Numbered from the stretch's first letter, positions 25,873 to 35,451 are shown. The stretch: DNA of 64,000 nucleotides from an uncultured Formosa sp. (GCF_947500765.1 NZ_CANMTH010000001.1:558001-622000), one strand, 5' to 3'. Notes: generated by a model not told the origin, from the letters alone. Translations and numbers: made by a program.

Positions 25873-27912
25873 ATGAAAAAAGTATTCAGCCTACTATGTT
25901 TACTAATAGTCTCTTATACCTATGCACAAGACTATAAATTCGGTAAAATTTCAAAAAAAGAACTTTTAGAAACATCAAACCCTAAAGATTCAGAAGCACA
26001 TGCCACTATTTTGTTTGTAAAAGAAGAAGTCCATTTTCAATATACAGATAACGAAGGTTTCATAGTGGTTAAAGAGGTTCATAAACGAATAAAAATTTAT
26101 GATAAAGAAGGTGTAGATTGGGCAACAGAAATTGTTCCTTTTTACGATAATGGTACTTCTAATGTAGAAGATTTGTCAGAGTTAAAAGGATATACTTATT
26201 ATCTTAAGGATGGTAAAATTGAAAAAGATAAACTAGATAAAGACAATGTTTTTAAAGAAGAAACAAATCAATATTGGGGGCAACTTAAATTCACCATGCC
26301 AAACATTACAGATGGTTGCATTGTGGAATTTAAATACAGAAAAGAATCTCCTTTCATCGCTGTAGACGATATAGATTTGCAGTACGATATACCTGTTAAA
26401 AAATTAGAGTTTAATGCCCGTATTCCTGAATATTTTTACTTTAATAAATATTTAAATCCTAAAGCAAAATATGCTGTAAGAATTACCGAAAGCGAAAGAA
26501 ATAGAGTAGAAAACCTTACTTCTAGTCAACGTTCTGGAGGCGGAGGTTTCTCGAATACGAAAACAAGTTTTGAGAATTCTAAATGGGAATTTAAAGAAAC
26601 TGAATATAAAGTAGATTTAGAAGATGTTCCTGCATTGAAAGAAGAACCATATGTAGATAATATGGATGTATATCGTGCAACTATTAAATGGGAATATGCC
26701 ATGTACAATGGTCCAGATCGATCTGTTAAAAAATATTCTACAGACTGGGAAAGTGTGATTAAAACAATTTACGATAATAGTAGTTTTGGGGGTCAATTAT
26801 CTAAAACAGGTTATTTTGAAAAAGATATTGATGCACTTCTTGTAAATGTTAGCGATAATACAGAACGTATTTCTTTAATCTACAATTTTGTAAAATCGAA
26901 AGTCGCTTGGAATGAGTTTTTAGGCCATTATGCAGAGAATGGTGTTAAAAAAGCATATAACGAAGGTTCAGGGAACGTAGGAGACATTAATTTAATGTTA
27001 ACAGCCATGTTGCGTTATGCGGGTTTGAATGCAAATCCAGTACTTATTAGTACAAAAAGTAATGGTATCCCTTTATATCCAACACGAAACGGATTTAATT
27101 ATGTTATTTCGGCAGTTGAAATAACAAACGGTATTATCCTTTTAGATGCTTCAGATCGTTATTCTATGCCAAATGTACTGCCTTCTCGAGCTATCAATTG
27201 GCAAGGACGTATTGTACGCGAACATGGAAGTTCTGCATGGATAGATTTAATGAATCCAGTGTCTGGTGAAGAGAATTACACGCTTCAATATAAAATAAAT
27301 CCAGATTTTAGTATTGACGGTCGTGTGTTTGTTCAACTAAAAAATTCAGAAGCCATGTCTTTTCGAGCCAAGTATAGTAATATGGGAGACGATGAACGTT
27401 TACGAGGTTTAGAAAAAGACAAAGGAGAAATAGAGATTTCTGATTATGTTGTAAAAAATGAAGACGATTTAGGCAATCCAAGTATTCAATATTCATATAC
27501 TTATGCATTAGAAAATGCAGTGGAATCCATTGGAAATCAGTTTTACATTTCTCCAATGTTATTTTATGCAACTACAGAAAATAGTTTTAAACAAGAAACA
27601 CGAGATTATCCGTTAGATTTTACGTATCCAAATACTTATAATTATAATGTTTCTATCATGTTACCTGATGGTTATGAGGTAGAAACTTTGCCTAAAAGTA
27701 CTAAAGTAAGATTTAATGGTGAAGAAGGAGAGTTTAGTTATCTATCCTCCGTATCTGCTAATATGGTTGTATTAAAAGTGAGTTTTAAACTTAATCGTTC
27801 TTTTGTAATTGCTAGTGATTACGACCAGTTTAAACAGTTTTATGGTATGATGGTACAAAAGGAAACAGAAAAAATGGTATTGGTTAAAAGTAGCCCAAAA
27901 GGAACAGAATAA
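25873..27912 (+). CDS. DUF3857/transglutaminase-like protein, catalytic residues lost
   Basis: A 679-residue exported protein (signal peptide ending YTYAQ, about residue 19) with the same DUF3857 plus transglutaminase-like layout as its neighbour, 12 bases upstream. At the place of the catalytic cysteine it reads GSGNVGDINLM (about 365-375) and at the histidine NGFNYVIS, so Cys and His are gone; the aspartate region LLDASDR remains. It is likely a non-enzymatic partner, perhaps binding the same substrate. Pairs of this type recur in flavobacteria. Confidence 0.78.
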   Translation: MKKVFSLLCLLIVSYTYAQDYKFGKISKKELLETSNPKDSEAHATILFVKEEVHFQYTDNEGFIVVKEVHKRIKIYDKEGVDWATEIVPFYDNGTSNVEDLSELKGYTYYLKDGKIEKDKLDKDNVFKEETNQYWGQLKFTMPNITDGCIVEFKYRKESPFIAVDDIDLQYDIPVKKLEFNARIPEYFYFNKYLNPKAKYAVRITESERNRVENLTSSQRSGGGGFSNTKTSFENSKWEFKETEYKVDLEDVPALKEEPYVDNMDVYRATIKWEYAMYNGPDRSVKKYSTDWESVIKTIYDNSSFGGQLSKTGYFEKDIDALLVNVSDNTERISLIYNFVKSKVAWNEFLGHYAENGVKKAYNEGSGNVGDINLMLTAMLRYAGLNANPVLISTKSNGIPLYPTRNGFNYVISAVEITNGIILLDASDRYSMPNVLPSRAINWQGRIVREHGSSAWIDLMNPVSGEENYTLQYKINPDFSIDGRVFVQLKNSEAMSFRAKYSNMGDDERLRGLEKDKGEIEISDYVVKNEDDLGNPSIQYSYTYALENAVESIGNQFYISPMLFYATTENSFKQETRDYPLDFTYPNTYNYNVSIMLPDGYEVETLPKSTKVRFNGEEGEFSYLSSVSANMVVLKVSFKLNRSFVIASDYDQFKQFYGMMVQKETEKMVLVKSSPKGTE

Positions 27913-27975
27913 GTTTTTTGTTTTTTTAAGTTTAAAAAAAATAAAATAGTAATTTTACATTATAAAGTAAACAAG

Positions 27976-28026
27976 TCGTCAAGTCTTTATGCTTTTTTAT
28001 AAAGCTTAAGTACTTGACGATTTTAT
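27976..28026 (+). terminator. Long bulged stem-loop with short T-run
   Basis: TCGTCAAGT (27976-27984) pairs with ACTTGACGA (28012-28020), and inside it CTTTAT (27985-27990) pairs with ATAAAG (27999-28004), leaving a 7-base bulge on one side; TTTTAT follows. It may terminate the DUF3857 transcript or be a leader element of the MazG-like/aroA transcript. The bulge and short T-run make a plain terminator uncertain. Confidence 0.5.
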
Positions 28027-28041
28027 ATAAAATAGTTACAA

Positions 28042-28368
28042 ATGAATATTGAAGATGCACAATTAGCCGTAGATTCTTGGATTAAAGAGCATGGTGTTCG
28101 CTATTTTAACGAACTTACTAATATGGCACAACTTACAGAAGAAGTAGGAGAAGTGGCTAGAATTATAGCAAGACGTTATGGAGAGCAAAGTGAAAAAGAA
28201 AGTGATAAAAATAAAGATTTAGGCGAAGAATTAGCTGATGTTGTTTTTGTTGTTTTATGTTTGGCAAACCAAACCGGAATTAATTTACAGGAGGCGTTCG
28301 ATAAGAAAATGGATGTAAAAACGAAACGCGATCACGATAGGCATCACAATAATAAAAAATTAAAATAG
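28042..28368 (+). CDS. MazG-like nucleotide pyrophosphohydrolase
   Basis: A 108-residue all-alpha NTP pyrophosphatase with the metal-binding pattern LTEEVGEVARIIAR and, further on, LGEELADVVFVVLCLAN (EExxE plus ExxxD). It is the short, single-domain MazG form seen in many Bacteroidota. It probably hydrolyses non-canonical NTPs. The His/Lys-rich tail (RDHDRHHNNKK) is unusual but lies after the fold. aroA starts 6 bases downstream; a functional link between the two is not obvious. Confidence 0.85.
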   Translation: MNIEDAQLAVDSWIKEHGVRYFNELTNMAQLTEEVGEVARIIARRYGEQSEKESDKNKDLGEELADVVFVVLCLANQTGINLQEAFDKKMDVKTKRDHDRHHNNKKLK

Positions 28369-28374
28369 TACACC

Positions 28375-29610
28375 ATGAATATCACTTTAGAACAGTCTGA
28401 AATCATACAAAAGCCATTAAACGTAACCATTACAGGGTCTAAAAGTGAGTCTAATCGCTTATTGGTTTTACAAGCTTTATTTCCGAATATTTCTTTAGAA
28501 AATGTGTCGAACTCTGATGATTCAGATGTCATGCAAATGGCTTTAAAATCAGAAGAAGATATTGTAGATATTCATCATGCAGGAACAACCATGCGTTTTC
28601 TTACCGCTTATTTTTCAAGTTGCGAAGGCAAATCTGTAACATTAACAGGGTCTAAACGTATGAAAGAGCGACCTATTAAAATTCTAGTCGATGCACTACG
28701 CGATTTAGGAGCAGATATTTCTTATGTAGAAAACGATGGGTATCCACCAATAAAAATTTTAGGTAAAAAAATTACTCAAAACGAAGTTACACTTAAGGCT
28801 AATGTTAGTAGTCAGTATATTTCAGCATTACTTTTAATTGGATCGTCTTTAGAAAATGGTTTAAAACTGACTCTAGACGGAGAAATAACTTCGGTGCCTT
28901 ATATTAAAATGACATTGAATTTGTTACATCAATTAGGTATTGATGCAGAATTTATAGGTCAAACCATTACTGTGCAACCAAAAACAGAAGCAGTTGCAAA
29001 ACAAACATTAACTGTAGAGAGCGATTGGTCTTCGGCATCATATTTCTTTAGTATAGTTGCTTTAAGTCCTGTTGGGACTACAATTACATTGTCTGCATAT
29101 AAAGAAACATCACTGCAAGGCGATTCCGTTTTAGCTAATATATACAAGCAGTTTGGTGTAGAAACAATATTTAATAACAATACTATTACCCTTAAAAAGG
29201 TTAAAGAGGTTTCCAAAGATACCGTTATAACACTCGATTTAGTAAATGCTCCAGATATTGCACAAACTATTGTTGTAACTTGTTTTTGTTTAGGTATGTC
29301 TTGTACATTGTCGGGTTTACATACTTTAAAAATTAAAGAAACAGACAGGTTAGAAGCCTTAAAAACTGAAATTGGTAAGTTAGGAGGTCAGGTTCATGTT
29401 ACCGATAAAACACTTGTTTTAGAATCTTCAGACCATATAAATCAAGATATCGCGATCGATACGTATAACGATCATAGAATGGCAATGGCATTTGCGCCAT
29501 TAGCTTTATGTGCTAAAATGCGTGTAAATAATGCCGAAGTTGTGTCAAAATCATACCCAGAATTCTGGTCCGATTTGAAAAAAATAGGTTTTAAGGTCAA
29601 AGAAAACTAA
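28375..29610 (+). CDS. aroA: 3-Phosphoshikimate 1-carboxyvinyltransferase (EPSP synthase)
   Basis: A 411-residue enzyme. GSKSESNRLL (21-30) is the N-terminal shikimate-phosphate motif; GTTMRFLTAYF replaces the LGNAGT-like loop; DTYNDHRMAMAFA near 362-374 is the C-terminal signature. It condenses shikimate-3-phosphate with PEP in the pathway that feeds the aromatic operon at 18-22 kb. It is translated 6 bases after the MazG-like gene. The PEP-loop sequence HAGTTMRF, with alanine and glycine preserved, does not by itself show glyphosate class. Confidence 0.93.
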   Translation: MNITLEQSEIIQKPLNVTITGSKSESNRLLVLQALFPNISLENVSNSDDSDVMQMALKSEEDIVDIHHAGTTMRFLTAYFSSCEGKSVTLTGSKRMKERPIKILVDALRDLGADISYVENDGYPPIKILGKKITQNEVTLKANVSSQYISALLLIGSSLENGLKLTLDGEITSVPYIKMTLNLLHQLGIDAEFIGQTITVQPKTEAVAKQTLTVESDWSSASYFFSIVALSPVGTTITLSAYKETSLQGDSVLANIYKQFGVETIFNNNTITLKKVKEVSKDTVITLDLVNAPDIAQTIVVTCFCLGMSCTLSGLHTLKIKETDRLEALKTEIGKLGGQVHVTDKTLVLESSDHINQDIAIDTYNDHRMAMAFAPLALCAKMRVNNAEVVSKSYPEFWSDLKKIGFKVKEN

Positions 29611-29679
29611 AATTTACAGTAAATAAAGCCGATTCTCACTAGGATTTGTTAATTAAATCAATAATAAATAGCGATTTAC

Positions 29680-29711
29680 TTGACAAGGCCTATGCTCAGA
29701 TTGTATATTTG
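29680..29711 (+). promoter_or_regulatory. Promoter of queA
   Basis: TTG (29680-29682) and TATATTTG (29704-29711) are 21 bases apart, both matching the Bacteroidota promoter. The predicted start near 29717 lies about 65 bases before the queA ATG at 29784, which also shows that the TTG at 29646 is not the start codon. The gap 29611-29679 holds nothing else recognisable. Confidence 0.7.
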
Positions 29712-29783
29712 CGTTTCCTTTTAACAATATTGTGTAATTATAACATTCTAATTCCGCAGTATTTAAAACAAAAATATCAGAAC

Positions 29784-30833
29784 ATGAAATTATCACATTT
29801 TAATTTTAACCTGCCAGATGAATTATTAGCGGAAGACCCATCAGAGAATAGAGATGAGTCGCGTTTAATGGTTTTGGATAGAAAAAATCAAACTATTGAA
29901 CACAAAAAGTTTAAAGACATCATTGATTATTTTGATGAGGATGATGTGATGATTCTTAATGATACTAAAGTCTTTCCTGCACGTTTATTCGGAAACAAAG
30001 AAAAAACAGGTGCGCGTATCGAAGTGTTTTTACTTAGAGAATTAAACGAAGAACAACGCCTTTGGGATGTTTTAGTAGATCCTGCTCGTAAAATTAGAAT
30101 TGGTAATAAATTATACTTTGGTGATGACGATACGTTAGTTGCAGAAGTTATTGATAACACAACATCTAGAGGGCGTACATTACGTTTTTTATATGATGGT
30201 TCTTATACAGAATTTAGAAACAAACTAAAAATATTAGGCGAAACTCCACTTCCAAAATATATTAAACGAGAAGTAAAGCCAGAAGATGAAGAGCGTTACC
30301 AAACTATTTATGCTAAAAATGAAGGTGCAGTTGCAGCTCCTACAGCTGGATTACACTTCTCTAAACACTTGCTTAAGCGTTTAGAAATTAAAGGTGTGAA
30401 ATTTGCAGATGTTACTTTGCATGTTGGATTAGGAACTTTTAATCCTGTAGAAGTAGAAGATTTATCTAAGCATAAAATGGATAGCGAAGAAGCTATTATC
30501 GAAGAAAAAGCAGTAAACATAATCAATACAGGAATTAAAGAAAAGAGACGTGTTTGTGCTGTAGGAACAACATCTATGCGTGCTATTGAAAGTTCTGTAT
30601 CTTCTCATGGTACGTTAAACGAATTTAACGGTTGGACAAATAAATTTATTTTTCCTCCTTACGATTTTAGTATTGCGAATTGTATGATTACAAATTTCCA
30701 TACACCAAAATCTACACTTTTAATGATGGTTTCAGCTTTTGCTGGTCACGATTTTATTAAACGTGCTTATGAAGAGGCTGTAAAAGAAGGTTATAAGTTT
30801 TATAGCTATGGAGATGCCATGTTAATTATATAA
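29784..30833 (+). CDS. queA: tRNA preQ1(34) S-adenosylmethionine ribosyltransferase-isomerase
   Basis: A 349-residue enzyme beginning [19 protein letters not shown], the standard QueA start. Other family motifs are [33 protein letters not shown] and [16 protein letters not shown]. It transfers the ribosyl part of SAM to preQ1 in tRNA to make epoxyqueuosine. The frame is open upstream to 29646, but the promoter lies inside that extension and the extra 46 residues have no family match. Confidence 0.95.
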   Translation: MKLSHFNFNLPDELLAEDPSENRDESRLMVLDRKNQTIEHKKFKDIIDYFDEDDVMILNDTKVFPARLFGNKEKTGARIEVFLLRELNEEQRLWDVLVDPARKIRIGNKLYFGDDDTLVAEVIDNTTSRGRTLRFLYDGSYTEFRNKLKILGETPLPKYIKREVKPEDEERYQTIYAKNEGAVAAPTAGLHFSKHLLKRLEIKGVKFADVTLHVGLGTFNPVEVEDLSKHKMDSEEAIIEEKAVNIINTGIKEKRRVCAVGTTSMRAIESSVSSHGTLNEFNGWTNKFIFPPYDFSIANCMITNFHTPKSTLLMMVSAFAGHDFIKRAYEEAVKEGYKFYSYGDAMLII

Positions 30834-30857
30834 GCTTAACAACTTACAAAATACATT

Positions 30858-30884
30858 AAAGCCTTGTTTATCAAGGCTTTTTTT
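30858..30884 (+). terminator. Terminator after queA
   Basis: AAAGCCTTG, loop TTTAT, CAAGGCTTT, then T residues: a 9-bp stem with a run of seven T, 24 bases after the queA stop. Confidence 0.9.
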
Positions 30885-30932
30885 ATAGCTTTAAAAAGCT
30901 GAGATAGCAGAATATGCTAATTACATTTTAAT

Positions 30933-30940
30933 TATTTTTG
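30933..30940 (+). promoter_or_regulatory. Candidate -7 element (TATTTTTG) of rlmN
   Basis: Perfect TAnnTTTG match, only 7 bases before the rlmN ATG, predicting a leader of a few bases at most. No convincing -33 TTG is visible. Confidence 0.5.
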
Positions 30941-30947
30941 CAGTATT

Positions 30948-31988
30948 ATGGCAAACAAAAAAAAGGACGTTAGGGCGTTAACAAAGGAACAACTTCGAGA
31001 TTTTTTTGAATCCCAAGGCGATAAAGCTTTTCGAGGAAATCAGGTTTACGAATGGTTATGGAGTAAAGGCGCTCATCATTTCGACGATATGACAAATATC
31101 TCGAAAGAGACACGACAAATGTTAGAAGAGCACTTTGTAATTAATCATATAAAAGTAGATACCATGCAACGTAGTAGTGATGGTACTGTTAAAAATGCTG
31201 TACAATTACATGATGGTTTGGTTGTCGAGTCTGTTTTAATTCCAACAAAAACAAGAACTACAGCTTGTGTATCTAGTCAAGTAGGCTGTAGTTTAGATTG
31301 TCGTTTTTGTGCTACTTCCCGTTTAAAACGTATGCGTAATTTAAATCCTGACGAAATTTACGATCAAGTTGTTGCTATAGACAATCAAAGTCGTTTGTAT
31401 CAAGACAGGCCGCTAAGCAATATTGTGTTTATGGGTATGGGCGAACCGCTTATGAACTATAATAACGTTGTTAAGGCTATCGATAAGATTACAGATGTAG
31501 AAGGTTTAGCGATGTCGCCAAGACGTATTACAGTGTCTACTTCTGGCGTGCCAAAAATGATACGAAAAATGGCAGACGATGCCGTGAAATTTAAATTAGC
31601 CGTGTCTTTGCATTCTGCAATAGATGAGGTTAGAACATCAATTATGCCATTTAATGAAACCTTCCCTTTAGCCGATTTAAGAAGTGCTTTAGAGTATTGG
31701 TTTAGTAAAACTAAAAGTAGAATTACTTACGAATATGTAGTTTGGAAAGGTATTAATGATAAGCGAAAAGATGTTGAAGCTTTGGTGCAATTTTGCAAGT
31801 TTGCACCAAGTAAAGTGAATTTAATTGAATATAACCCTATTGATGATGGGGAGTTTCAACAAGCTCAAGACGAGGCTATAAATATGTATGTAAAAATCCT
31901 TGAAGCCAACAATATTACCGTAACTATTAGACGTTCTAGAGGTAAAGATATAGATGCTGCTTGTGGGCAACTTGCTAATAAAAGTTAG
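30948..31988 (+). CDS. rlmN: 23S rRNA (adenine-2503-C2)/tRNA methyltransferase RlmN
   Basis: A 346-residue radical SAM methylase. The Fe-S cluster cysteines are C114, C118 and C121 (CX3CX2C), and the methyl-carrying cysteine is C339 near the C-terminus (DAACGQLA). N-terminal residues show the usual helical domain (FRGNQVYEWLW). It methylates C2 of A2503 in 23S rRNA and probably A37 in some tRNAs. Flanked by queA upstream, another RNA modification gene. Confidence 0.95.
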   Translation: MANKKKDVRALTKEQLRDFFESQGDKAFRGNQVYEWLWSKGAHHFDDMTNISKETRQMLEEHFVINHIKVDTMQRSSDGTVKNAVQLHDGLVVESVLIPTKTRTTACVSSQVGCSLDCRFCATSRLKRMRNLNPDEIYDQVVAIDNQSRLYQDRPLSNIVFMGMGEPLMNYNNVVKAIDKITDVEGLAMSPRRITVSTSGVPKMIRKMADDAVKFKLAVSLHSAIDEVRTSIMPFNETFPLADLRSALEYWFSKTKSRITYEYVVWKGINDKRKDVEALVQFCKFAPSKVNLIEYNPIDDGEFQQAQDEAINMYVKILEANNITVTIRRSRGKDIDAACGQLANKS

Positions 31989-32049
31989 TATTAAAATTGT
32001 GTTTCAAAATTAAAAATAATAAAATTAAAGCTTTTAAAATTAAATAATC

Positions 32050-32988
32050 ATGACATATGCTTGGGGACATGAGAAACGGTATAATGATTACAGTTCCTAT
32101 ATAAAAACAAAATTTAAAGAACGTGTCCAAAAAGTCTCTGTAGATGCTGGGTTTTCTTGTCCAAATCGAGATGGAAGTAAAGGTTATGGTGGCTGTACAT
32201 TTTGCAATAATTCCACGTTTAATCCTGCATATTGTAGTGAAGATCATTCTATAACAAGTCAGATAAATACTGGAATTGGTTTTTTTGCTAAGAAATATAA
32301 AACACAAAAATACTTAGCTTATTTTCAAGCATACAGTAATACGTACGAAAGTTTAGATGTACTTAAAAAACGGTACGAAGAAGCGCTGTTACACCCCAAA
32401 ATAATTGGTTTGGTTATTGGTACACGTCCAGATTGTATAAGTGATGAGCTTTTAGAGTATTTAGCCAATTTAAGCCAGCAATTTTATGTTACTATAGAAT
32501 ATGGTATCGAGTCTACAAACAATGCAACACTTCAATATATTAATCGAGGGCATGATTATCAAACAAGTGTAGTCGCTATAAAAAAAACGCATGAAGCTGG
32601 TATTAATGTGGGAGCCCATTTAATCTTAGGGCTTCCAGGAGAAACGAAAGCCGATATTTTAGAGCATGCTAAAGAAATGTCTAAATTACCTTTAAATTTC
32701 TTAAAGCTTCATCAATTACAATTGGTTAAGGGATCTATTATGGGCGAACGCTATTTAAAAGGATTAGATGAAATTAATTTGTACACTGCAGAAGCATATA
32801 TAGATTTAACCATAGATTTTATTGAAGTACTTAATCCTAATATCGTTTTAGAGCGATTTGTGAGTCAATCTCCAAAAGAATTTTTAATCGCACCCAAATG
32901 GAATTTAAAGAATTTTGAATTTGTAGATAAAGTAAACAAACAATTACAAGAACGAAATACGTGGCAAGGCAAATTGTATAACATCTAA
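32050..32988 (+). CDS. Radical SAM protein, TIGR01212 (YhcC) family
   Basis: A 312-residue radical SAM protein of the YhcC/TIGR01212 family. The cluster cysteines are C37, C49 and C52 (CX11CX2C, a spacing typical of this family). Downstream come VIGTRPDCISDELLEYL and GINVGAHLILGLPGETKADI. Its reaction is not established. The start MTYAWGHEKRYNDYS matches the family. It follows rlmN after 61 AT-rich bases with no clear terminator. Confidence 0.87.
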   Translation: MTYAWGHEKRYNDYSSYIKTKFKERVQKVSVDAGFSCPNRDGSKGYGGCTFCNNSTFNPAYCSEDHSITSQINTGIGFFAKKYKTQKYLAYFQAYSNTYESLDVLKKRYEEALLHPKIIGLVIGTRPDCISDELLEYLANLSQQFYVTIEYGIESTNNATLQYINRGHDYQTSVVAIKKTHEAGINVGAHLILGLPGETKADILEHAKEMSKLPLNFLKLHQLQLVKGSIMGERYLKGLDEINLYTAEAYIDLTIDFIEVLNPNIVLERFVSQSPKEFLIAPKWNLKNFEFVDKVNKQLQERNTWQGKLYNI

Positions 32989-33056
32989 GAAGAGTAGCTA
33001 TTCACAGTTTTTTATTTCAGACCGCTTTAAAAATAGTTTATAACGCACTTTTTTAT

Positions 33057-33064
33057 TAGGTTTG
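33057..33064 (+). promoter_or_regulatory. Candidate -7 element (TAGGTTTG) of the polyprenyl synthase gene
   Basis: Perfect TAnnTTTG match 28 bases before the TTG start codon at 33093. No -33 TTG is seen. Confidence 0.45.
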
Positions 33065-33092
33065 TACAGCTAATAATCCCTAATAATTCTAG

Positions 33093-34070
33093 TTGAAAAT
33101 AGTAGAGCAAATAAAGCAACCTATTGCTTACGAAATGGAACTTTTTGAACAGAAGTTCTTACTTTCCATGTCTTCTAAAGTCGCTTTACTTAATAGAATA
33201 ACCCACTATATTGTAAATAGAAAAGGAAAACAAATGCGACCTATGTTTGTGTTTTTGGTTTCTAAAATGGTGTCTAATGGCGAGGTTAGCGAGCGTACAT
33301 ATAGAGGTGCTTCTGTTATAGAATTAATTCATACGGCCACTTTAGTGCACGACGATGTGGTTGATGACAGTAATAGACGTCGTGGTTTTTTTTCTATAAA
33401 TGCCCTTTGGAAAAATAAAATCGCTGTACTTGTTGGCGATTATTTGCTGTCTAAAGGTTTATTGTTATCTATTGATAATAATGATTTCGATTTACTTAAA
33501 ATTATTTCAATCGCTGTTCGTGAGATGAGTGAAGGTGAGTTGCTTCAAATCGAAAAAGCACGTCAGTTAGATATTACCGAAGCGGTGTACTATGAAATTA
33601 TTCGTCAGAAAACAGCAACTTTAATTGCTGCATGTTGTAGTTTGGGTGCAGCATCTGTAAAACCAGAATCTACACATGTAGAAACCATGCGTAAATTTGG
33701 TGAGCTTATAGGTATGGCATTTCAAATTAAAGATGATTTATTCGATTACGGCCAAGAAAAAATTGGTAAACCTACCGGAATAGATATTAAAGAACAAAAA
33801 ATGACACTTCCTCTTATTCATGTTCTTAATACAGTATCTAAAAAAGATAATAAGTGGTTAATTAATTCTATTAAAAACCACAACAAAGATGCCAAGCGCG
33901 TTAAAGAGGTTATTGCTTTTGTAAAAGATCATGGCGGTTTAGATTATGCCGTTACAAAAATGAAAGCATTTCAAGAAGAAGCTTTAAAAATGTTGGAACC
34001 TTACCCCGAATCTGCATACAAATCATCGTTAATTTTAATGGTGAATTATGTTATCGATAGAAAAAAATAA
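33093..34070 (+). CDS. Polyprenyl diphosphate synthase (trans-isoprenyl)
   Basis: A 325-residue enzyme with both aspartate-rich motifs: HDDVVDD (86-92) and KDDLFDYG near 213-220. It makes a long-chain isoprenoid, probably for menaquinone or a related quinone. The residues in front of the first motif suggest a product longer than geranylgeranyl diphosphate, but this is not certain. The start is TTG: MKIVEQIKQPIAYEM is the normal N-terminus of flavobacterial homologues and no ATG is available upstream in frame. It could also supply the carotenoid operon, which has no crtE. Confidence 0.87.
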   Translation: MKIVEQIKQPIAYEMELFEQKFLLSMSSKVALLNRITHYIVNRKGKQMRPMFVFLVSKMVSNGEVSERTYRGASVIELIHTATLVHDDVVDDSNRRRGFFSINALWKNKIAVLVGDYLLSKGLLLSIDNNDFDLLKIISIAVREMSEGELLQIEKARQLDITEAVYYEIIRQKTATLIAACCSLGAASVKPESTHVETMRKFGELIGMAFQIKDDLFDYGQEKIGKPTGIDIKEQKMTLPLIHVLNTVSKKDNKWLINSIKNHNKDAKRVKEVIAFVKDHGGLDYAVTKMKAFQEEALKMLEPYPESAYKSSLILMVNYVIDRKK

Positions 34071-34124
34071 AATCTTCAGGCAACCTTTCATATCGTTTTT
34101 GCGTCTTTATAAATAGAAGACCAA

Positions 34125-34700
34125 ATGAAACCGTTTTTGAAAGTTATACAATTACATAAAAACCAAGATCTGCTTATAAAAAAAGCGTGTCAAAACAATC
34201 GCGAAGCACAGCAAGTCTTGTTCGATACGCATGCACCCAAAATGCTAAGCGTTTGCAGATACTATATTAAAGACATGCAGCATGCAGAAGAAGCGATGCT
34301 AAATGGTTTTTTAAAAGTATTTACACAATTAAAAACTTTCGAAAACAAAGGCTCTTTTGAAGGCTGGATTCGTAGAATCATGGTCCGCGAGTCTATTTCA
34401 TTTTTAAGACAGAAAAAGCAAATTATTTTTGTTGAAGTTGAAGACGATACAACAGAAGCTTCTCCACTTTGTAGTGAAGGACATTTAGCTGTAGACGACA
34501 TTCAAAATCTAATAGATAATTTACCCGAAGGTTACAGAATGGTATTTGTAATGTATGCTGTTGAAGGCTACAAGCATCATGAAATAGCCACCTTACTTAA
34601 AATTTCTGAAGGAACTTCTAAATCGCAATTGTATAAAGCAAGACAGTTGCTTCAACAGCAGTTAAATGCACTTAATTCTAATAGTTATGGCATCAAATAA
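34125..34700 (+). CDS. ECF-type RNA polymerase sigma factor
   Basis: A 191-residue sigma-70 family protein: region 2 (about 25-95, LFDTHAPKMLSVCRYYIKD and GWIRRIMVRESISFLR) and region 4 (about 125-180, MVFVMYAVEGYKHHEIATLL followed by a helix-turn-helix ending SKSQLYKARQLLQQQL). There is no region 3, as in ECF factors. It overlaps a membrane-anchored protein that may be its anti-sigma factor, followed by an outer-membrane protein. The signal it answers is unknown. Confidence 0.9.
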   Translation: MKPFLKVIQLHKNQDLLIKKACQNNREAQQVLFDTHAPKMLSVCRYYIKDMQHAEEAMLNGFLKVFTQLKTFENKGSFEGWIRRIMVRESISFLRQKKQIIFVEVEDDTTEASPLCSEGHLAVDDIQNLIDNLPEGYRMVFVMYAVEGYKHHEIATLLKISEGTSKSQLYKARQLLQQQLNALNSNSYGIK

Positions 34701-35406
34701 TATCGAAACCAATATAAAGAATAGTCTGGAGAAACGTCGATTACAGCCGTCTGCTCAAGCTTGGAATCAATTGCAATCACAATTAGATGCTCAGGAAAGT
34801 ACGCATTCATTTAAACCCTATTGGTTTATGGCAATTGCAGCTAGCTTTATAGGTGTTTTATTACTTAGTACTTGGATGTTTAAGTCGAATACTAACACAG
34901 ATCTACAAGTTGTAGATGTAGAAATTCCTGTAGAAAAAACAGAAGTTGTGATAGATTCTTCTACTTCAAGTTTAGAAGAGGTTATCGTGTCGCTCCCAAA
35001 AGATGAGGTTGTAAAAACTTCAAAAGAAAATGGTACTCTTAAAGCCGTTTCTTTAAATAAAAACAGAAAAAAAACTCATACTATAGTTGAGACTTTAAAT
35101 CCAAAGGAGGAGACTAAAGCATTAGGAAAATTAAATTCTACACTAGAAGATACGTTGTCTAATTCTGCTTTAGCACAGCAAGAACAAGCTGTCAGTAACG
35201 ATTATATCGAAGACTTATTACAACAAGCAGAGCAGCAAATTAGTTCTGAAAAAGCATTAAAAGTAAGTCAGCAAACAGTAGATTCGAAAGCGCTTTTAGA
35301 AAGTGTAGAAAACGATATCGAGCATAGTTTTAGGGATAAAGTTTTCGAAGCTGTAAAATCAGGCTTTGTAAAGGTTAAAACTGCTGTTGTAGAACGTAAC
35401 GATTAA
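34687..35406 (+). CDS. Membrane-anchored protein, possible anti-sigma factor
   Basis: A 239-residue protein with about 45 cytosolic residues (SLEKRRLQPSAQAWNQLQSQ), one transmembrane helix (WFMAIAASFIGVLLLSTWMF, about 49-68) and a low-complexity, Glu/Lys/Ser-rich outer part. The layout (short cytosolic part, one helix, outer domain) and the 14-base overlap with the sigma gene fit an anti-sigma factor, but there is no clear zinc anti-sigma domain. The frame opens at 34666; ATG at 34687 (MASNNIETNIKN) fits related proteins better. Confidence 0.6.
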   Translation: MASNNIETNIKNSLEKRRLQPSAQAWNQLQSQLDAQESTHSFKPYWFMAIAASFIGVLLLSTWMFKSNTNTDLQVVDVEIPVEKTEVVIDSSTSSLEEVIVSLPKDEVVKTSKENGTLKAVSLNKNRKKTHTIVETLNPKEETKALGKLNSTLEDTLSNSALAQQEQAVSNDYIEDLLQQAEQQISSEKALKVSQQTVDSKALLESVENDIEHSFRDKVFEAVKSGFVKVKTAVVERND

Positions 35407-35451
35407 CACATTTCATCAAAATCAATCATTATTAATCAAAAAACGAACATT

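Noticed and set aside
29646..29783. N-terminal extension of queA by 46 residues
   Set aside because: It contains the predicted promoter and has no resemblance to QueA; the family start is at 29784.
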